The position numbers and the translations under genes are program-made. Under the pieces are notes generated by a model that saw nothing but the letters and a program-made list of their open reading frames with translations, was not told where the DNA came from and did not search any database. From positions 45,827 through 109,826 of the forward strand of contig NZ_JASLER010000069.1 in the NCBI RefSeq assembly GCF_030151085.1: 64,000 nt of DNA, written 5' to 3'. The stretch is from Bacteroides sp. (GTDB taxonomy: Bacteria > Bacteroidota > Bacteroidia > Bacteroidales > Bacteroidaceae). How positions within the stretch are numbered: the stretch's first letter is position 1; every line of letters begins with the position of its first letter. Positions 17,655 to 24,922 of the stretch are shown one piece after another.

Positions 17655-17685
17655 TTGTTTTTCTAATTATAAAAATGTATATTTG
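17655..17685 (+). promoter_or_regulatory. Promoter with -33 and -7 for a long structured leader
   Basis: TTG at 17655-17657 and TATATTTG at 17678-17685 are separated by 20 bases, the expected Bacteroides spacing. The next start codon on this strand is at 18045, so the transcript would have an untranslated leader of about 350 bases. Confidence 0.55.
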
Positions 17686-17691
17686 CGTCCA

Positions 17692-18044
17692 AATACTAAG
17701 TATCAATATGTAAAACCCCTTTTTAATAAGAAGCAGATACATATCTAATCATATTATATAAGTATGCCTCGCTAAGCGTTGCAACTTACAGTGTTTTATT
17801 AAATGAATGTAATTAATTCAATATAACCGGAAAAGCGTTTCCATTCTTAAACTTATTAGAAATTGAGCTTTGGCTCTTATTCTCTATTTCCGAAACCGCC
17901 AAAATGAAGTAAGTGAGAATAAGTGAGTGAAGGTTCACGCTGTATGGGCGTGGACTGTTCGTACTTATTTACTTACGGGGTGCTTGGCGGTACCTGGAAA
18001 TAGAATAAGTCGAATGGTTCCGCCTTTTTTTATACAGCTGACCT
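17692..18044 (+). ncRNA. Structured leader RNA with alternative antiterminator and terminator hairpins (candidate)
   Basis: Outer stem: 17876-17891 pairs with GGAAATAGAATAAG (17996-18009), with a two-base bulge. ACCGCCAA (17895-17902) pairs with TTGGCGGT (17984-17991). Inner stems GTAAGT/ACTTAC, AATAAGT/ACTTATT and GTTCACGC/GCGTGGAC complete a rod of about 134 bases. GGCGGTACC (17987-17995) can instead pair with GGTTCCGCC (18016-18024), which is followed by seven Ts (18025-18031). The two folds exclude each other. Smaller hairpins GGAAA/TTTCC (17829-17842) and GAGC/GCTC (17865-17876) lie upstream. I do not recognise an Rfam class. Confidence 0.5.
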
Positions 18045-18257
18045 ATGATTCACATCGGACATCTCATTGAAGAAGAGCTACTGCGGCAAGAACGATCCGC
18101 CGGATGGCTTGCCGGAAAACTGTACTGTGACAGGACGAATATCTATAAGATATTCAAGCGCGAAAGCATCGACACCGACTTGCTTCTACGCATATCTAAA
18201 GCTCTTAACCACAACTTCTTCTACCACTACAGCAACTCATTGACTTGCGATTCGTGA
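18045..18257 (+). CDS. Small XRE-like HTH protein
   Basis: 70 residues. It is nearly all one helix-turn-helix domain: IGHLIEEELLRQERSAGWLA, then KLYCDRTNIYKIF (recognition helix) and TDLLLRISKALNHNFF, which is the Cro/CI-like layout. It has no partner domain, so it may act as a dimeric DNA-binding protein. It is preceded by the structured leader with a terminator-like end 14 bases before the ATG and is followed by a long hairpin. Its neighbour is a fimbrillin-like gene, which it might control; that is inference. Confidence 0.75.
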   Translation: MIHIGHLIEEELLRQERSAGWLAGKLYCDRTNIYKIFKRESIDTDLLLRISKALNHNFFYHYSNSLTCDS

Positions 18258-18278
18258 TCTTGAAGACCACTAATTATC

Positions 18279-18323
18279 TTATACTATCTGCAACCTCCCA
18301 AGAGGAGAATGCAGATAGTATAA
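18279..18323 (+). terminator. Long perfect hairpin between HTH gene and fimbrillin gene
   Basis: TTATACTATCTGCA (18279-18292) and TGCAGATAGTATAA (18310-18323) are perfect 14-base inverted repeats; the loop contains a further CCTC/GAGG pairing. It is followed by attatttcttctcc rather than a clean T run. It could be a terminator for the HTH gene, an RNA-processing site or an operator. Confidence 0.6.
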
Positions 18324-18388
18324 ATTATTTCTTCTCCATTACTTAGAATAAAAGATGTTTAATAATAGTTTAAGAAACAGATGAAATC

Positions 18389-20716
18389 ATGAAAAAGATT
18401 CAATTCGCGCTTTATGTTTTGCTGACCAGCCTTTTGGCAGCATGTACAGAAGAGGTAATAAACCGAACTTCGCCGGAGCCTTCGGAAGAAGATTTGGAAG
18501 AAGTGTCCCTGCAATTGCAGTGTCTGCCCGTGCAAATTGCCGGGGAAGAGTGGGGTGCCAGATCCAACACCCGTGTTGCCGACGCTAGCATACTAGACAA
18601 CTTAATCAGCAATATCCTGGTTTTTCAATACGACAAGTCGGGCAATCAAATAACAGCTCCACATTATTATACCTTACCCGCCAACACTACCGGATCGGCT
18701 ACTATTAAAGTAATGCTGCGCCCAGCCACCGACTGCCAAGTTTATATCATAGCCAATACCAACAGTAATACATGGCTCAACGGTGCAGATGTATCGACTT
18801 TGACCAAGTTGAAGAATCTTACTCATACTTTTGACTCTGAAGATGATGTGTATGGAGGTAACAGCAAGAACCTACTAATGTCCGGCAACATAACCGGCAT
18901 TACAGTCAAGGCAGGGCAAAGCAATACGCTAAGCAGTATCTCTCTGGAACGGATGCTGGCAATGATCACTTTTCAATACAAATTCGCAACTGCCGACCTG
19001 GCGACAAAACTGAAAGTAACCCGTATTACTTTGAACAGTGTACCTAATATATTGCAAATAGGAAAACCAACGGGCAATTATCCGTCTACAGTCAGTTCGC
19101 CGATAGAATATTCTGCCATTATCTCCCCCATTGCCGGGACTTACTACACCGGATATGTACCCGAAAACTTACGGGGAACCTCAACCAATACCGACCAGAA
19201 AGATAAAAACGAGAAAGCTCCGGCAGGTGCCATCTCCATCAAGCTATATATAGATTCGGAAATGGATGGCAGTAGCTATGTATATACGGTATATCCGGGT
19301 GAAAACAACTTCAATGACTTCAACATCAAACGAAATTATAAATATACGTTGACTCTCAACCTGAAATCGTCCGGTACGGATTCCCGCGTGATGGCAGCAC
19401 CTGCCAATTGCTTTGTACTGAAACCTGAATCCAGTATCACCTTCGACCCTTACGAACGTCCTGAAAAAGGAGGCGGATTCGACTATTCCGATTATGTAAA
19501 CAAGACAGTGTCTGCCAAGAAAATCAGCAGTGTAAAGATATTGTGGCAGACCGGAGACGGAACCAATTTCGCCATAGGAAAGAACAGCGCCGCAACTCTA
19601 GTCTATCTGGACAATCAAGACAAAATACACGTTACAGCGGGCAAGATTAATGGCAATGCGGTAATAGCAGGTTACAATAACGCCAATGAAATTGTGTGGT
19701 CTTGGCATATCTGGGTAAACAGCGATTCTCCGGCACAGATTACCAAAGCAATACCTTATACAACCTATGACTGGGATGCCACCGGCATAAAATCTTCCGA
19801 CCCCAATGTCCGGGTAAGCGGGCGCCCCGTCATGTCGTGCAACCTGGGAGCACTGAATAATAATCTTGACCCATTGCATCCTGATGCATCATCTTACGGA
19901 TTACTGTACCAATGGGGCCGGAAAGATCCGTTTCCACAAAACAAGACAGTAGTACTTTCCGGTCAATTTCCCAATTCTTCAGATTACATAGTAGCGGTTT
20001 ACGATAATGCAGGAGTGCAAATAAAGATGAGTTCCACCGTAGGTACCGGCGAATTATTTCAAACTATCATGACTAATGCGGCAATCGGCAATATCGGATA
20101 TACCTTACTCCACCCTACCCATTTCCTTAAATCTTCAGATATATATCCAACGGCTGCAAGTGATTATATAAATGCAGGTGACTGGTACTGGGGACATAAT
20201 GACAGATTATGGGGTGGAAAGCCCTATTCGGAAGCATCCAAGGTATTTGAGGCAGATACACCACATCCCATATTATTGGCAGATAACGGAGCGACAGAAA
20301 AATCCATATTCGACCCTTGCCCTTCGGGCTGGATGCTGGCACCAGGAGACATGTGGCTAGGTTTCACCAAAACCGGATACAATGTAGAGAGTGATCCTAC
20401 TTTACAATCAATCAATTGCTCGGAATCGACAACAAGTCTCCCCAAATATGGCTATCACATCTATATGCAAGGGTGGAAAGGCGGAGCTACTACTTTCTTT
20501 CCAACTCAAGGACTTCGAGTACCCAATGGAACCCTATGTCAACTTGGAATTTGCGGTAATTACCATACCTCTTCACCAGGTAAAGACGGTACGGTATATA
20601 TCTTCCATCTGCATACCACCTCATCCTTATACCTAGTAAGAATATTTGAAACCGTCTATGACTATACCCGCCGCTGCGTAGGCGGGCCTGTCCGCTGTGT
20701 ACGTGAAATAAAGTAG
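18389..20716 (+). CDS. Fimbrillin-like lipoprotein with C-terminal FISUMP-type domain
   Basis: 775 residues. Residues 1-19 form a lipoprotein signal with lipobox LLAAC. The N-terminal half (about 40-330) has the Mfa-like/FimA pattern: a weakly conserved beta-sandwich with VQIYIIANTN-like and GYTGYVPEN-like motifs (here CQVYIIANTNSN and YTGYVPENL). The C-terminal half has SCNLGALNNN, YGLLYQWGRKDPF, CPSGWMLAPGDMW and ends in RRCVGGPVRCVRE, the pattern of the Fibrobacter-type major paralogous domain often fused to Bacteroides fimbrillins. It is expected at the cell surface as a pilus component or adhesin. No chaperone or usher-type gene is adjacent. Confidence 0.75.
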   Translation: MKKIQFALYVLLTSLLAACTEEVINRTSPEPSEEDLEEVSLQLQCLPVQIAGEEWGARSNTRVADASILDNLISNILVFQYDKSGNQITAPHYYTLPANTTGSATIKVMLRPATDCQVYIIANTNSNTWLNGADVSTLTKLKNLTHTFDSEDDVYGGNSKNLLMSGNITGITVKAGQSNTLSSISLERMLAMITFQYKFATADLATKLKVTRITLNSVPNILQIGKPTGNYPSTVSSPIEYSAIISPIAGTYYTGYVPENLRGTSTNTDQKDKNEKAPAGAISIKLYIDSEMDGSSYVYTVYPGENNFNDFNIKRNYKYTLTLNLKSSGTDSRVMAAPANCFVLKPESSITFDPYERPEKGGGFDYSDYVNKTVSAKKISSVKILWQTGDGTNFAIGKNSAATLVYLDNQDKIHVTAGKINGNAVIAGYNNANEIVWSWHIWVNSDSPAQITKAIPYTTYDWDATGIKSSDPNVRVSGRPVMSCNLGALNNNLDPLHPDASSYGLLYQWGRKDPFPQNKTVVLSGQFPNSSDYIVAVYDNAGVQIKMSSTVGTGELFQTIMTNAAIGNIGYTLLHPTHFLKSSDIYPTAASDYINAGDWYWGHNDRLWGGKPYSEASKVFEADTPHPILLADNGATEKSIFDPCPSGWMLAPGDMWLGFTKTGYNVESDPTLQSINCSESTTSLPKYGYHIYMQGWKGGATTFFPTQGLRVPNGTLCQLGICGNYHTSSPGKDGTVYIFHLHTTSSLYLVRIFETVYDYTRRCVGGPVRCVREIK

Positions 20717-20732
20717 CGGAATACAAACCTAA

Positions 20733-21431
20733 TTACGGCTCCAATATCATACTTAGTTCTTTCACGCCTTCCGAAGCCCCTTTCTGAATAATGTGTATTC
20801 GCCTCATAGAATGTGTATCTACCGGCTTCGGGTCAATAAGGTAAACCTCCGCCTGCCGGGTTACGTAATTCAGTAACCCGGCTGCCGGATATACATTCAT
20901 AGAAGTACCGATGATAACAAAGATATCCGCTTTCTCTACGTACCCGATAGCCGTTTCTATCTCCGGTACCGACTCGCCGAACCAGACAATAAAAGGACGA
21001 AGTTGTGTACCGTCTCCGGCTTTATCGCCTAGTTTCACATTGTATTCTTCTGGGCTTAATTCTTTGATAAAATGCGGATTATAAGGATCACGGCTGGAGC
21101 AAACTTTCGTAAGTTCACCATGTAAGTGGATAATGTGCGAACTACCTGCACGTTCGTGTAGGTTATCTATATTTTGAGTAATAACAGTTACATTGAAATG
21201 CTTTTCTAGTTCTGCCAATCCGATGTGACCGGCATTCGGCTCTACTTCGAACAATTGCTTACGCCGCTCGTTGTAAAAGTTAAGCACCAGTTCCGGGTCG
21301 CGAGCATAACCTTCCGGGGTCGCCACCTGTTCCACAGGATATTTATCCCACAGACCTCCCGCATCACGAAAAGTACTGATACCACTCTCGGCACTCATCC
21401 CCGCACCAGACAAAATAACTAAATTCTTCAT
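20733..21431 (-). CDS. cobB: Sirtuin-type NAD-dependent protein deacylase
   Basis: 232 residues from MKNLVILSGAGMSAES. The NAD site GAGMSAESGISTFRD is at residues 8-22; TQNIDNLHERAG near 95 and the catalytic histidine in IIHLHGEL near 112 are intact; SMNVYPAAGL near 180 follows. It would remove acyl groups from lysines. The zinc ribbon normally holds two CxxC pairs, but here the region after LHGEL has only one cysteine (KVCSSRDPYNPH), so the zinc site appears lost. The frame extends 7 codons upstream (21452); the ATG at 21431 matches the family start. Confidence 0.88.
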   Translation of the reverse strand: MKNLVILSGAGMSAESGISTFRDAGGLWDKYPVEQVATPEGYARDPELVLNFYNERRKQLFEVEPNAGHIGLAELEKHFNVTVITQNIDNLHERAGSSHIIHLHGELTKVCSSRDPYNPHFIKELSPEEYNVKLGDKAGDGTQLRPFIVWFGESVPEIETAIGYVEKADIFVIIGTSMNVYPAAGLLNYVTRQAEVYLIDPKPVDTHSMRRIHIIQKGASEGVKELSMILEP

Positions 21432-21464
21432 AGCTCCTTTCTTCCTTTTCAATTTTGTTTCTTA

Positions 21465-21472
21465 CAAAAATA
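21465..21472 (-). promoter_or_regulatory. -7 box for the sirtuin gene
   Basis: CAAAAATA reads TATTTTTG on the minus strand, an exact match to TAnnTTTG, 34 bases before the ATG at 21431. Confidence 0.5.
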
Positions 21473-21547
21473 CAAAAGATAGTCATAATTGATACATAAA
21501 TAAGAAAAATTAAATAACGAAAAGCCCTATCATTCAAATAAAAGACG

Positions 21548-21555
21548 TACTTTTG
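21548..21555 (+). promoter_or_regulatory. -7 box for the FKBP pair
   Basis: TACTTTTG, an exact consensus match, 21 bases before the ATG at 21576. It is divergent from the sirtuin promoter. Confidence 0.55.
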
Positions 21556-21575
21556 CCCCTCATAAAAAAGTAAAC

Positions 21576-22169
21576 ATGGATAAATTCAGTTATGCTATCG
21601 GCCTCGGAATAGGTCAGAATCTTTTAAGCATGGGTGCCAAAGGCATCGCAGTTGATGACTTTGCACAAGCAATCAAAGACATATTGGAGGGCAACCAACC
21701 GGCTATCAGCCACAACGAAGCCCGTGAAATAGTAAATAAATACTTCGCCGAACTGGAAGAGAAAATGAACACTGCCAGCATTGAAACCGGCAAGAACTTC
21801 TTGGAAGAAAACAAAAAACGTCCCGGTGTCGTTACTTTGCCCAGCGGACTTCAATACGAAGTTATCAACGAAGGCAATGTAGGACACTATGCCACTGCTA
21901 CCGATCAGGTACAATGTCACTACGAAGGTACTCTGATTGACGGAACACTGTTCGACAGCTCCATCAAACGCGGCGAACCTGCTACATTCGGTGTAAACCA
22001 AGTAATCCCAGGATGGGTAGAAGCTCTTCAACTGATGCCCGAAGGTGCCAAATGGAAACTCTTCATCCCCAGCGACCTAGCTTACGGTGCACAAGGTGCC
22101 GGCGAAATGATTCCCCCGCACAGCACATTAGTTTTTGAAGTAGAACTATTGAAAGTTTTAAATAAATAA
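21576..22169 (+). CDS. FKBP-type peptidyl-prolyl isomerase (cytosolic form)
   Basis: 197 residues. It has the FklB/Mip layout: an N-terminal dimerising helical domain (MDKFSYAIGLGIGQNLLSM, residues 1-95) and a C-terminal FKBP domain (about 105-195) with VQCHYEGTLIDGTLFDSS, VIPGWVEALQLMPEG, WKLFIPSDLAYG and STLVFEVELL. It catalyses proline cis-trans isomerisation. No signal peptide is present, unlike its downstream paralogue, so it should act in the cytosol. The pair are separated by 14 bases and presumably co-transcribed. Confidence 0.93.
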   Translation: MDKFSYAIGLGIGQNLLSMGAKGIAVDDFAQAIKDILEGNQPAISHNEAREIVNKYFAELEEKMNTASIETGKNFLEENKKRPGVVTLPSGLQYEVINEGNVGHYATATDQVQCHYEGTLIDGTLFDSSIKRGEPATFGVNQVIPGWVEALQLMPEGAKWKLFIPSDLAYGAQGAGEMIPPHSTLVFEVELLKVLNK

Positions 22170-22183
22170 CAAGTTAAAGCAAA

Positions 22184-23050
22184 ATGAAAAAAGTAACATT
22201 TCTTATGGCTCTTGCAGTAGCTGCCGGTTTGGCATCTTGTACTGCACAAAGTCCGAAAGCAAATTTGAAGACGGACATCGACTCATTGTCTTACGCTATT
22301 GGTATGGCACGTACTGAAGGTTTGGACCAATATTTGGCACAACAAGGTATCGACTCTACCCAGATGACTGAATTCCTGAAAGGTTTCAACGAAGGTGCAG
22401 CTAAGATCGACAAGAAAGACGCAGCTTATATGGCTGGTATGCAAGTAGGTCAAATGGTTAGCAAACAATGGGTAGAAGGCTTCAACCAACAAATTTTCGG
22501 TGGTGACTCTACACAAACTATCAGCCGCGAAAACCTGTTGGCAGGTTTCCTCGCAGGTGTCCTGAAGAAGAACAACGTAATGGACATGGCTAAGGCTCAA
22601 GCTTTCATGCAAACTCAGATGGAAGCCATCAAAGAAAAAGCAAGCGAAGCTAAATATGCCGACAACAAAGCTGCCGGTGAAAAATTCCTTACTGAAAACA
22701 AAGGTAAAGAAGGCGTTGTAACTACTCCTAGCGGTTTGCAATATAAGATCCTTACCAAAGGTACAGGTGCTATCCCCGCTGATACCAGCAAGGTGAAGGT
22801 TAACTACAAAGGCTCTTTGATCGATGGAACAGAATTCGAAAGCACTTACAAAAATAACCAACCTGCTTCTTTCCGTGCCAACCAAGTTATCAAAGGTTGG
22901 ACAGAAGCTCTGACTATGATGCCTGTAGGTTCTAAGTGGGAGCTTTACATCCCTTACGAATTGGCATACGGCTCAAGAGAAACCGGTGGTCAAATCAAAC
23001 CGTACTCTACATTGATATTCGAAATAGAATTACTCGATATCGAGAAGTAA
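22184..23050 (+). CDS. FKBP-type peptidyl-prolyl isomerase, lipoprotein
   Basis: 288 residues. Residues 1-19 form a lipoprotein signal ending in the lipobox LASC. The FKBP_N dimerisation domain (about 30-165) includes DSLSYAIGMARTEGL, and the FKBP domain (about 180-287) has VKVNYKGSLIDGTEFEST, VIKGWTEALTMMPVGSKWEL and STLIFEIELLDI. It would fold exported proteins in the periplasm. It is the second gene of a tandem paralogue pair. A strong hairpin follows its stop codon. Confidence 0.93.
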   Translation: MKKVTFLMALAVAAGLASCTAQSPKANLKTDIDSLSYAIGMARTEGLDQYLAQQGIDSTQMTEFLKGFNEGAAKIDKKDAAYMAGMQVGQMVSKQWVEGFNQQIFGGDSTQTISRENLLAGFLAGVLKKNNVMDMAKAQAFMQTQMEAIKEKASEAKYADNKAAGEKFLTENKGKEGVVTTPSGLQYKILTKGTGAIPADTSKVKVNYKGSLIDGTEFESTYKNNQPASFRANQVIKGWTEALTMMPVGSKWELYIPYELAYGSRETGGQIKPYSTLIFEIELLDIEK

Positions 23051-23068
23051 GATAAAAGTGATATAGTG

Positions 23069-23109
23069 ATAGGGTGGTAAGGCGATATGCTTTACCACCC
23101 TATTGTTTT
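23069..23109 (+). terminator. Terminator hairpin of the FKBP operon, made of 8-bp repeats
   Basis: ATAGGGTGGTAA (23069-23080) pairs perfectly with TTACCACCCTAT (23092-23103), followed by tgtttta. The arms are octamer repeats (AGTGATAT, AGTGATAG, GGTGGTAA, GGCGATAT). Confidence 0.65.
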
Positions 23110-23200
23110 ATAACCCTATCACTTCAGCACATTGCTTTACCACCTTATCACATCACTCCTCTATCACTTCACCACATTATCACCTTACCACCTATTTTTC
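23110..23200. repeat. Octamer repeat tract (TTATCACC type)
   Basis: A run of units close to TTATCACC/TTACCACC with an 8-bp period continues past the hairpin; example units are TTACCACC, TTATCACA, CTATCACT, TCACCACA and TTATCACC. It is the same octamer family as at 11385-11490. No gene lies here. Confidence 0.6.
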
Positions 23201-23251
23201 TCTTTTATTCATTTTTTCCTTCCTTTTCATAGATAAATTAAAATAAAGTTC

Positions 23252-23259
23252 TATATTTG
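23252..23259 (+). promoter_or_regulatory. -7 box for the Lrp-type gene
   Basis: TATATTTG, an exact consensus match, 44 bases before the ATG at 23303. Confidence 0.55.
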
Positions 23260-23302
23260 CTTACTATTTGATAACAACATGAACTTTACTTAATTTATAA
23301 TT

Positions 23303-23767
23303 ATGGAAAAAATAGACAATCTTGACCGTCAGATTCTGGAAATCATTTCCCAGAATGCCCGTATTCCGTTTAAGGATGTAGCTGCTGAGTGCGGTGTGTC
23401 ACGTGCTGCCATTCATCAACGCGTACAACGCCTGATCGACTTAGGAGTCATTGTCGGTTCTGGTTACCATGTTAACCCCAAGTCTTTGGGATACAGAACT
23501 TGTACATACATCGGAATCAAACTCGAAAGAGGCTCTATGTATAAAGCCGTAGTTGCCGAAATGGAGAAAATTCCCGAAATCGTGGAATGCCACTTCACTA
23601 CCGGCCCGTACACCATGTTGACCAGAGTGTATGCCCGCGACAACGAGCATCTGATGGATTTGTTGAATAACAAATTGCAAGAGATCCCCGGTGTTACTGC
23701 TACAGAAACGCTGATATCACTTGAACAAAGCATCAAGAAGGAAATACCTATTTGTCCGGAAAAGTAA
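23303..23767 (+). CDS. Lrp/AsnC family transcriptional regulator
   Basis: 154 residues, the standard length. Residues 1-60 are the N-terminal HTH (LDRQILEIISQNARIPFKDVAAECGVSRAAIHQRVQRL, quoted in part: VAAECGVSRAAIHQRVQRL). The C-terminal ligand-binding RAM domain (about 70-145) has EMEKIPEIVECHFTTGPYTM and the GVTATETLISLE end. Such proteins sense amino acids and act as global or local regulators. A membrane protein gene of the DUF4491 type follows after 10 bases and may be co-transcribed. Confidence 0.92.
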   Translation: MEKIDNLDRQILEIISQNARIPFKDVAAECGVSRAAIHQRVQRLIDLGVIVGSGYHVNPKSLGYRTCTYIGIKLERGSMYKAVVAEMEKIPEIVECHFTTGPYTMLTRVYARDNEHLMDLLNNKLQEIPGVTATETLISLEQSIKKEIPICPEK

Positions 23768-23777
23768 TAATTAATAT

Positions 23778-24089
23778 ATGAATTTCTTAAACGAATATCA
23801 TTTGTCGGGGCTTGTCATTGGCATTTGCACCTTTCTAATCATCGGCCTGTTCCACCCCGTAGTTGTGAAAGCCGAATATTATTGGGGCACCAAATGTTGG
23901 TGGATTTTTCTACTGTTAGGCATTGCTGGCAGCGTCGCATCCCTTTGCGTGGAGAATATACTAATAGCCTCCTTATTGGGTGTATTCGCCTTCTCCTCCT
24001 TCTGGACTATCAAAGAAGTCTTTGAGCAAGAGGACCGGGTGAAGAAAGGCTGGTTCCCCAAAAATCCCAAACGAACGTACAAATTCTAA
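23778..24089 (+). CDS. DUF4491 family small membrane protein
   Basis: 103 residues with three hydrophobic segments (about 10-28, 39-57 and 62-82) and a basic tail (GWFPKNPKRTYKF). The central motif GLFHPVVVKAEYYWG followed by CWWIFLLLG is the DUF4491 pattern, which is known as a small uncharacterised inner-membrane family. It lies 10 bases after the Lrp-type gene. No function can be assigned. Confidence 0.8.
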   Translation: MNFLNEYHLSGLVIGICTFLIIGLFHPVVVKAEYYWGTKCWWIFLLLGIAGSVASLCVENILIASLLGVFAFSSFWTIKEVFEQEDRVKKGWFPKNPKRTYKF

Positions 24090-24209
24090 GGGGTAAATGA
24101 TTCACGTTTAAGGACAAAGCAATAAAGTTCAAAGTATTTTCATCTGAACTCTTGCATATTCCAGTAGAAAATACTACTTTTGCCCCCGCTATCCAAACAA
24201 GGATACACC

Positions 24210-24283
24210 GGACTTGTAGCTCAGTTGGTTAGAGCAACAGACTCATAATCTGGAGGTCCCTGGTTCAAGCCCAGGCTGGTCCA
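24210..24283 (+). tRNA. tRNA-Met (CAT anticodon), elongator type
   Basis: 74 bases. Acceptor GGACTTG pairs with CTGGTCC apart from one mismatch. The D arm is GCTC/GAGC. The anticodon loop CTCATAA gives CAT. The T arm CCTGG-TTCAAGC-CCAGG is perfect. CCA is not encoded. The acceptor lacks the features of tRNA-fMet; a lysidine-modified tRNA-Ile with CAT cannot be fully excluded. An imperfect -7 box (TACTTTTTG, one base long) lies at 24174-24182. Confidence 0.93.
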
Positions 24284-24290
24284 CAAAACG

Positions 24291-24326
24291 AAAAGACTCA
24301 TCTTTGAACAAGATTGAGTCTTTTTT
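24291..24326 (+). terminator. tRNA-Met terminator
   Basis: AAAAGACTCA (24291-24300) pairs with TGAGTCTTTT (24315-24324); the stem extends inward with TCTT/AAGA and a T run follows. It begins 8 bases after the tRNA 3' end. Confidence 0.8.
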
Positions 24327-24337
24327 AGTTTATATAG

Positions 24338-24352
24338 CCTCCAGATTATGAG
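24338..24352 (-). repeat. Antisense copy of the tRNA-Met anticodon arm
   Basis: CCTCCAGATTATGAG is the exact reverse complement of 15 bases (CTCATAATCTGGAGG) of the tRNA-Met anticodon loop and 3' stem. It sits 25 bases ahead of the ATG at 24377, within a small hairpin AGCCTC/GAGGCT. Confidence 0.7.
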
Positions 24353-24376
24353 GCTGTAGCCTTAACAATAACTATT

Positions 24377-24793
24377 ATGAAATACGGAGTCACTCAGCAT
24401 ACGCTACTTATCACCGCCGGAACAATATGGTTGTTAGCCGGTATAAATATCCTGCGCATCGGATTGATGTGCTGGATTGGTGACCACCAATATTGGTGGT
24501 TCAAAGTATGCGAGGCCAGCCTCATATTCCTCTTGTTTTTTGGCATTATCTTTCACAAGCTATACAAGAAACATACCCTTCGCATTTCGCAGAAAAAAGG
24601 AAAACATTGTCCATTTTCATTCTTCGATGTGCAAGGATGGATTGTCATGGTATTCATGATTATTATCGGCGTAGTTGTACGTGTCTATCACTTACTACCC
24701 GATTCTTTCATAGCAGTATTCTATACCGGATTATCGTTAGCACTCATTGGTACAGGCTTGCGATTTATCAGATATTGGTGGAAAAACAAGTAA
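24377..24793 (+). CDS. Hypothetical four-helix membrane protein
   Basis: 138 residues. Four hydrophobic segments lie at about 9-31, 42-60, 84-103 and 110-128, with basic loops (KLYKKHTLRISQKKGK) and a basic C-terminus (RYWWKNK), consistent with an inner-membrane protein. I do not recognise a family. Its leader contains the antisense tRNA-Met segment. It lies 130 bases before the LiaF-like gene, which has its own promoter. Confidence 0.7.
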   Translation: MKYGVTQHTLLITAGTIWLLAGINILRIGLMCWIGDHQYWWFKVCEASLIFLLFFGIIFHKLYKKHTLRISQKKGKHCPFSFFDVQGWIVMVFMIIIGVVVRVYHLLPDSFIAVFYTGLSLALIGTGLRFIRYWWKNK

Positions 24794-24887
24794 TTTCCTT
24801 TCTGAACTCACCGATTTATATCCGGTATTCATCGGGCTTTCCACCCGTAACCGGCTGAAAAGCATTTATCACGCCAAAGAATTCATC

Positions 24888-24895
24888 TACTTTTG
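24888..24895 (+). promoter_or_regulatory. -7 box for the LiaF-like/LytTR operon
   Basis: TACTTTTG, an exact consensus match, 27 bases before the ATG at 24923. Confidence 0.55.
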
Positions 24896-24922
24896 CATTA
24901 TCAATCATAATAATTAGAAACA

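Noticed and set aside
17518..17748. 76-residue frame in array B
   Set aside because: It is made mostly of repeat units and ends in unrelated sequence, so it is not treated as a gene.
17876..18009. 6S RNA
   Set aside because: The rod shape is suggestive, but I see no matching central bubble, and its 3' part overlaps a terminator-type alternative fold just before a start codon, which fits a leader better.
22283..22885. 200-residue minus-strand frame in the FKBP lipoprotein gene
   Set aside because: Shadow of an FKBP gene with clear motifs; rich in Phe and Ser from antisense codons.
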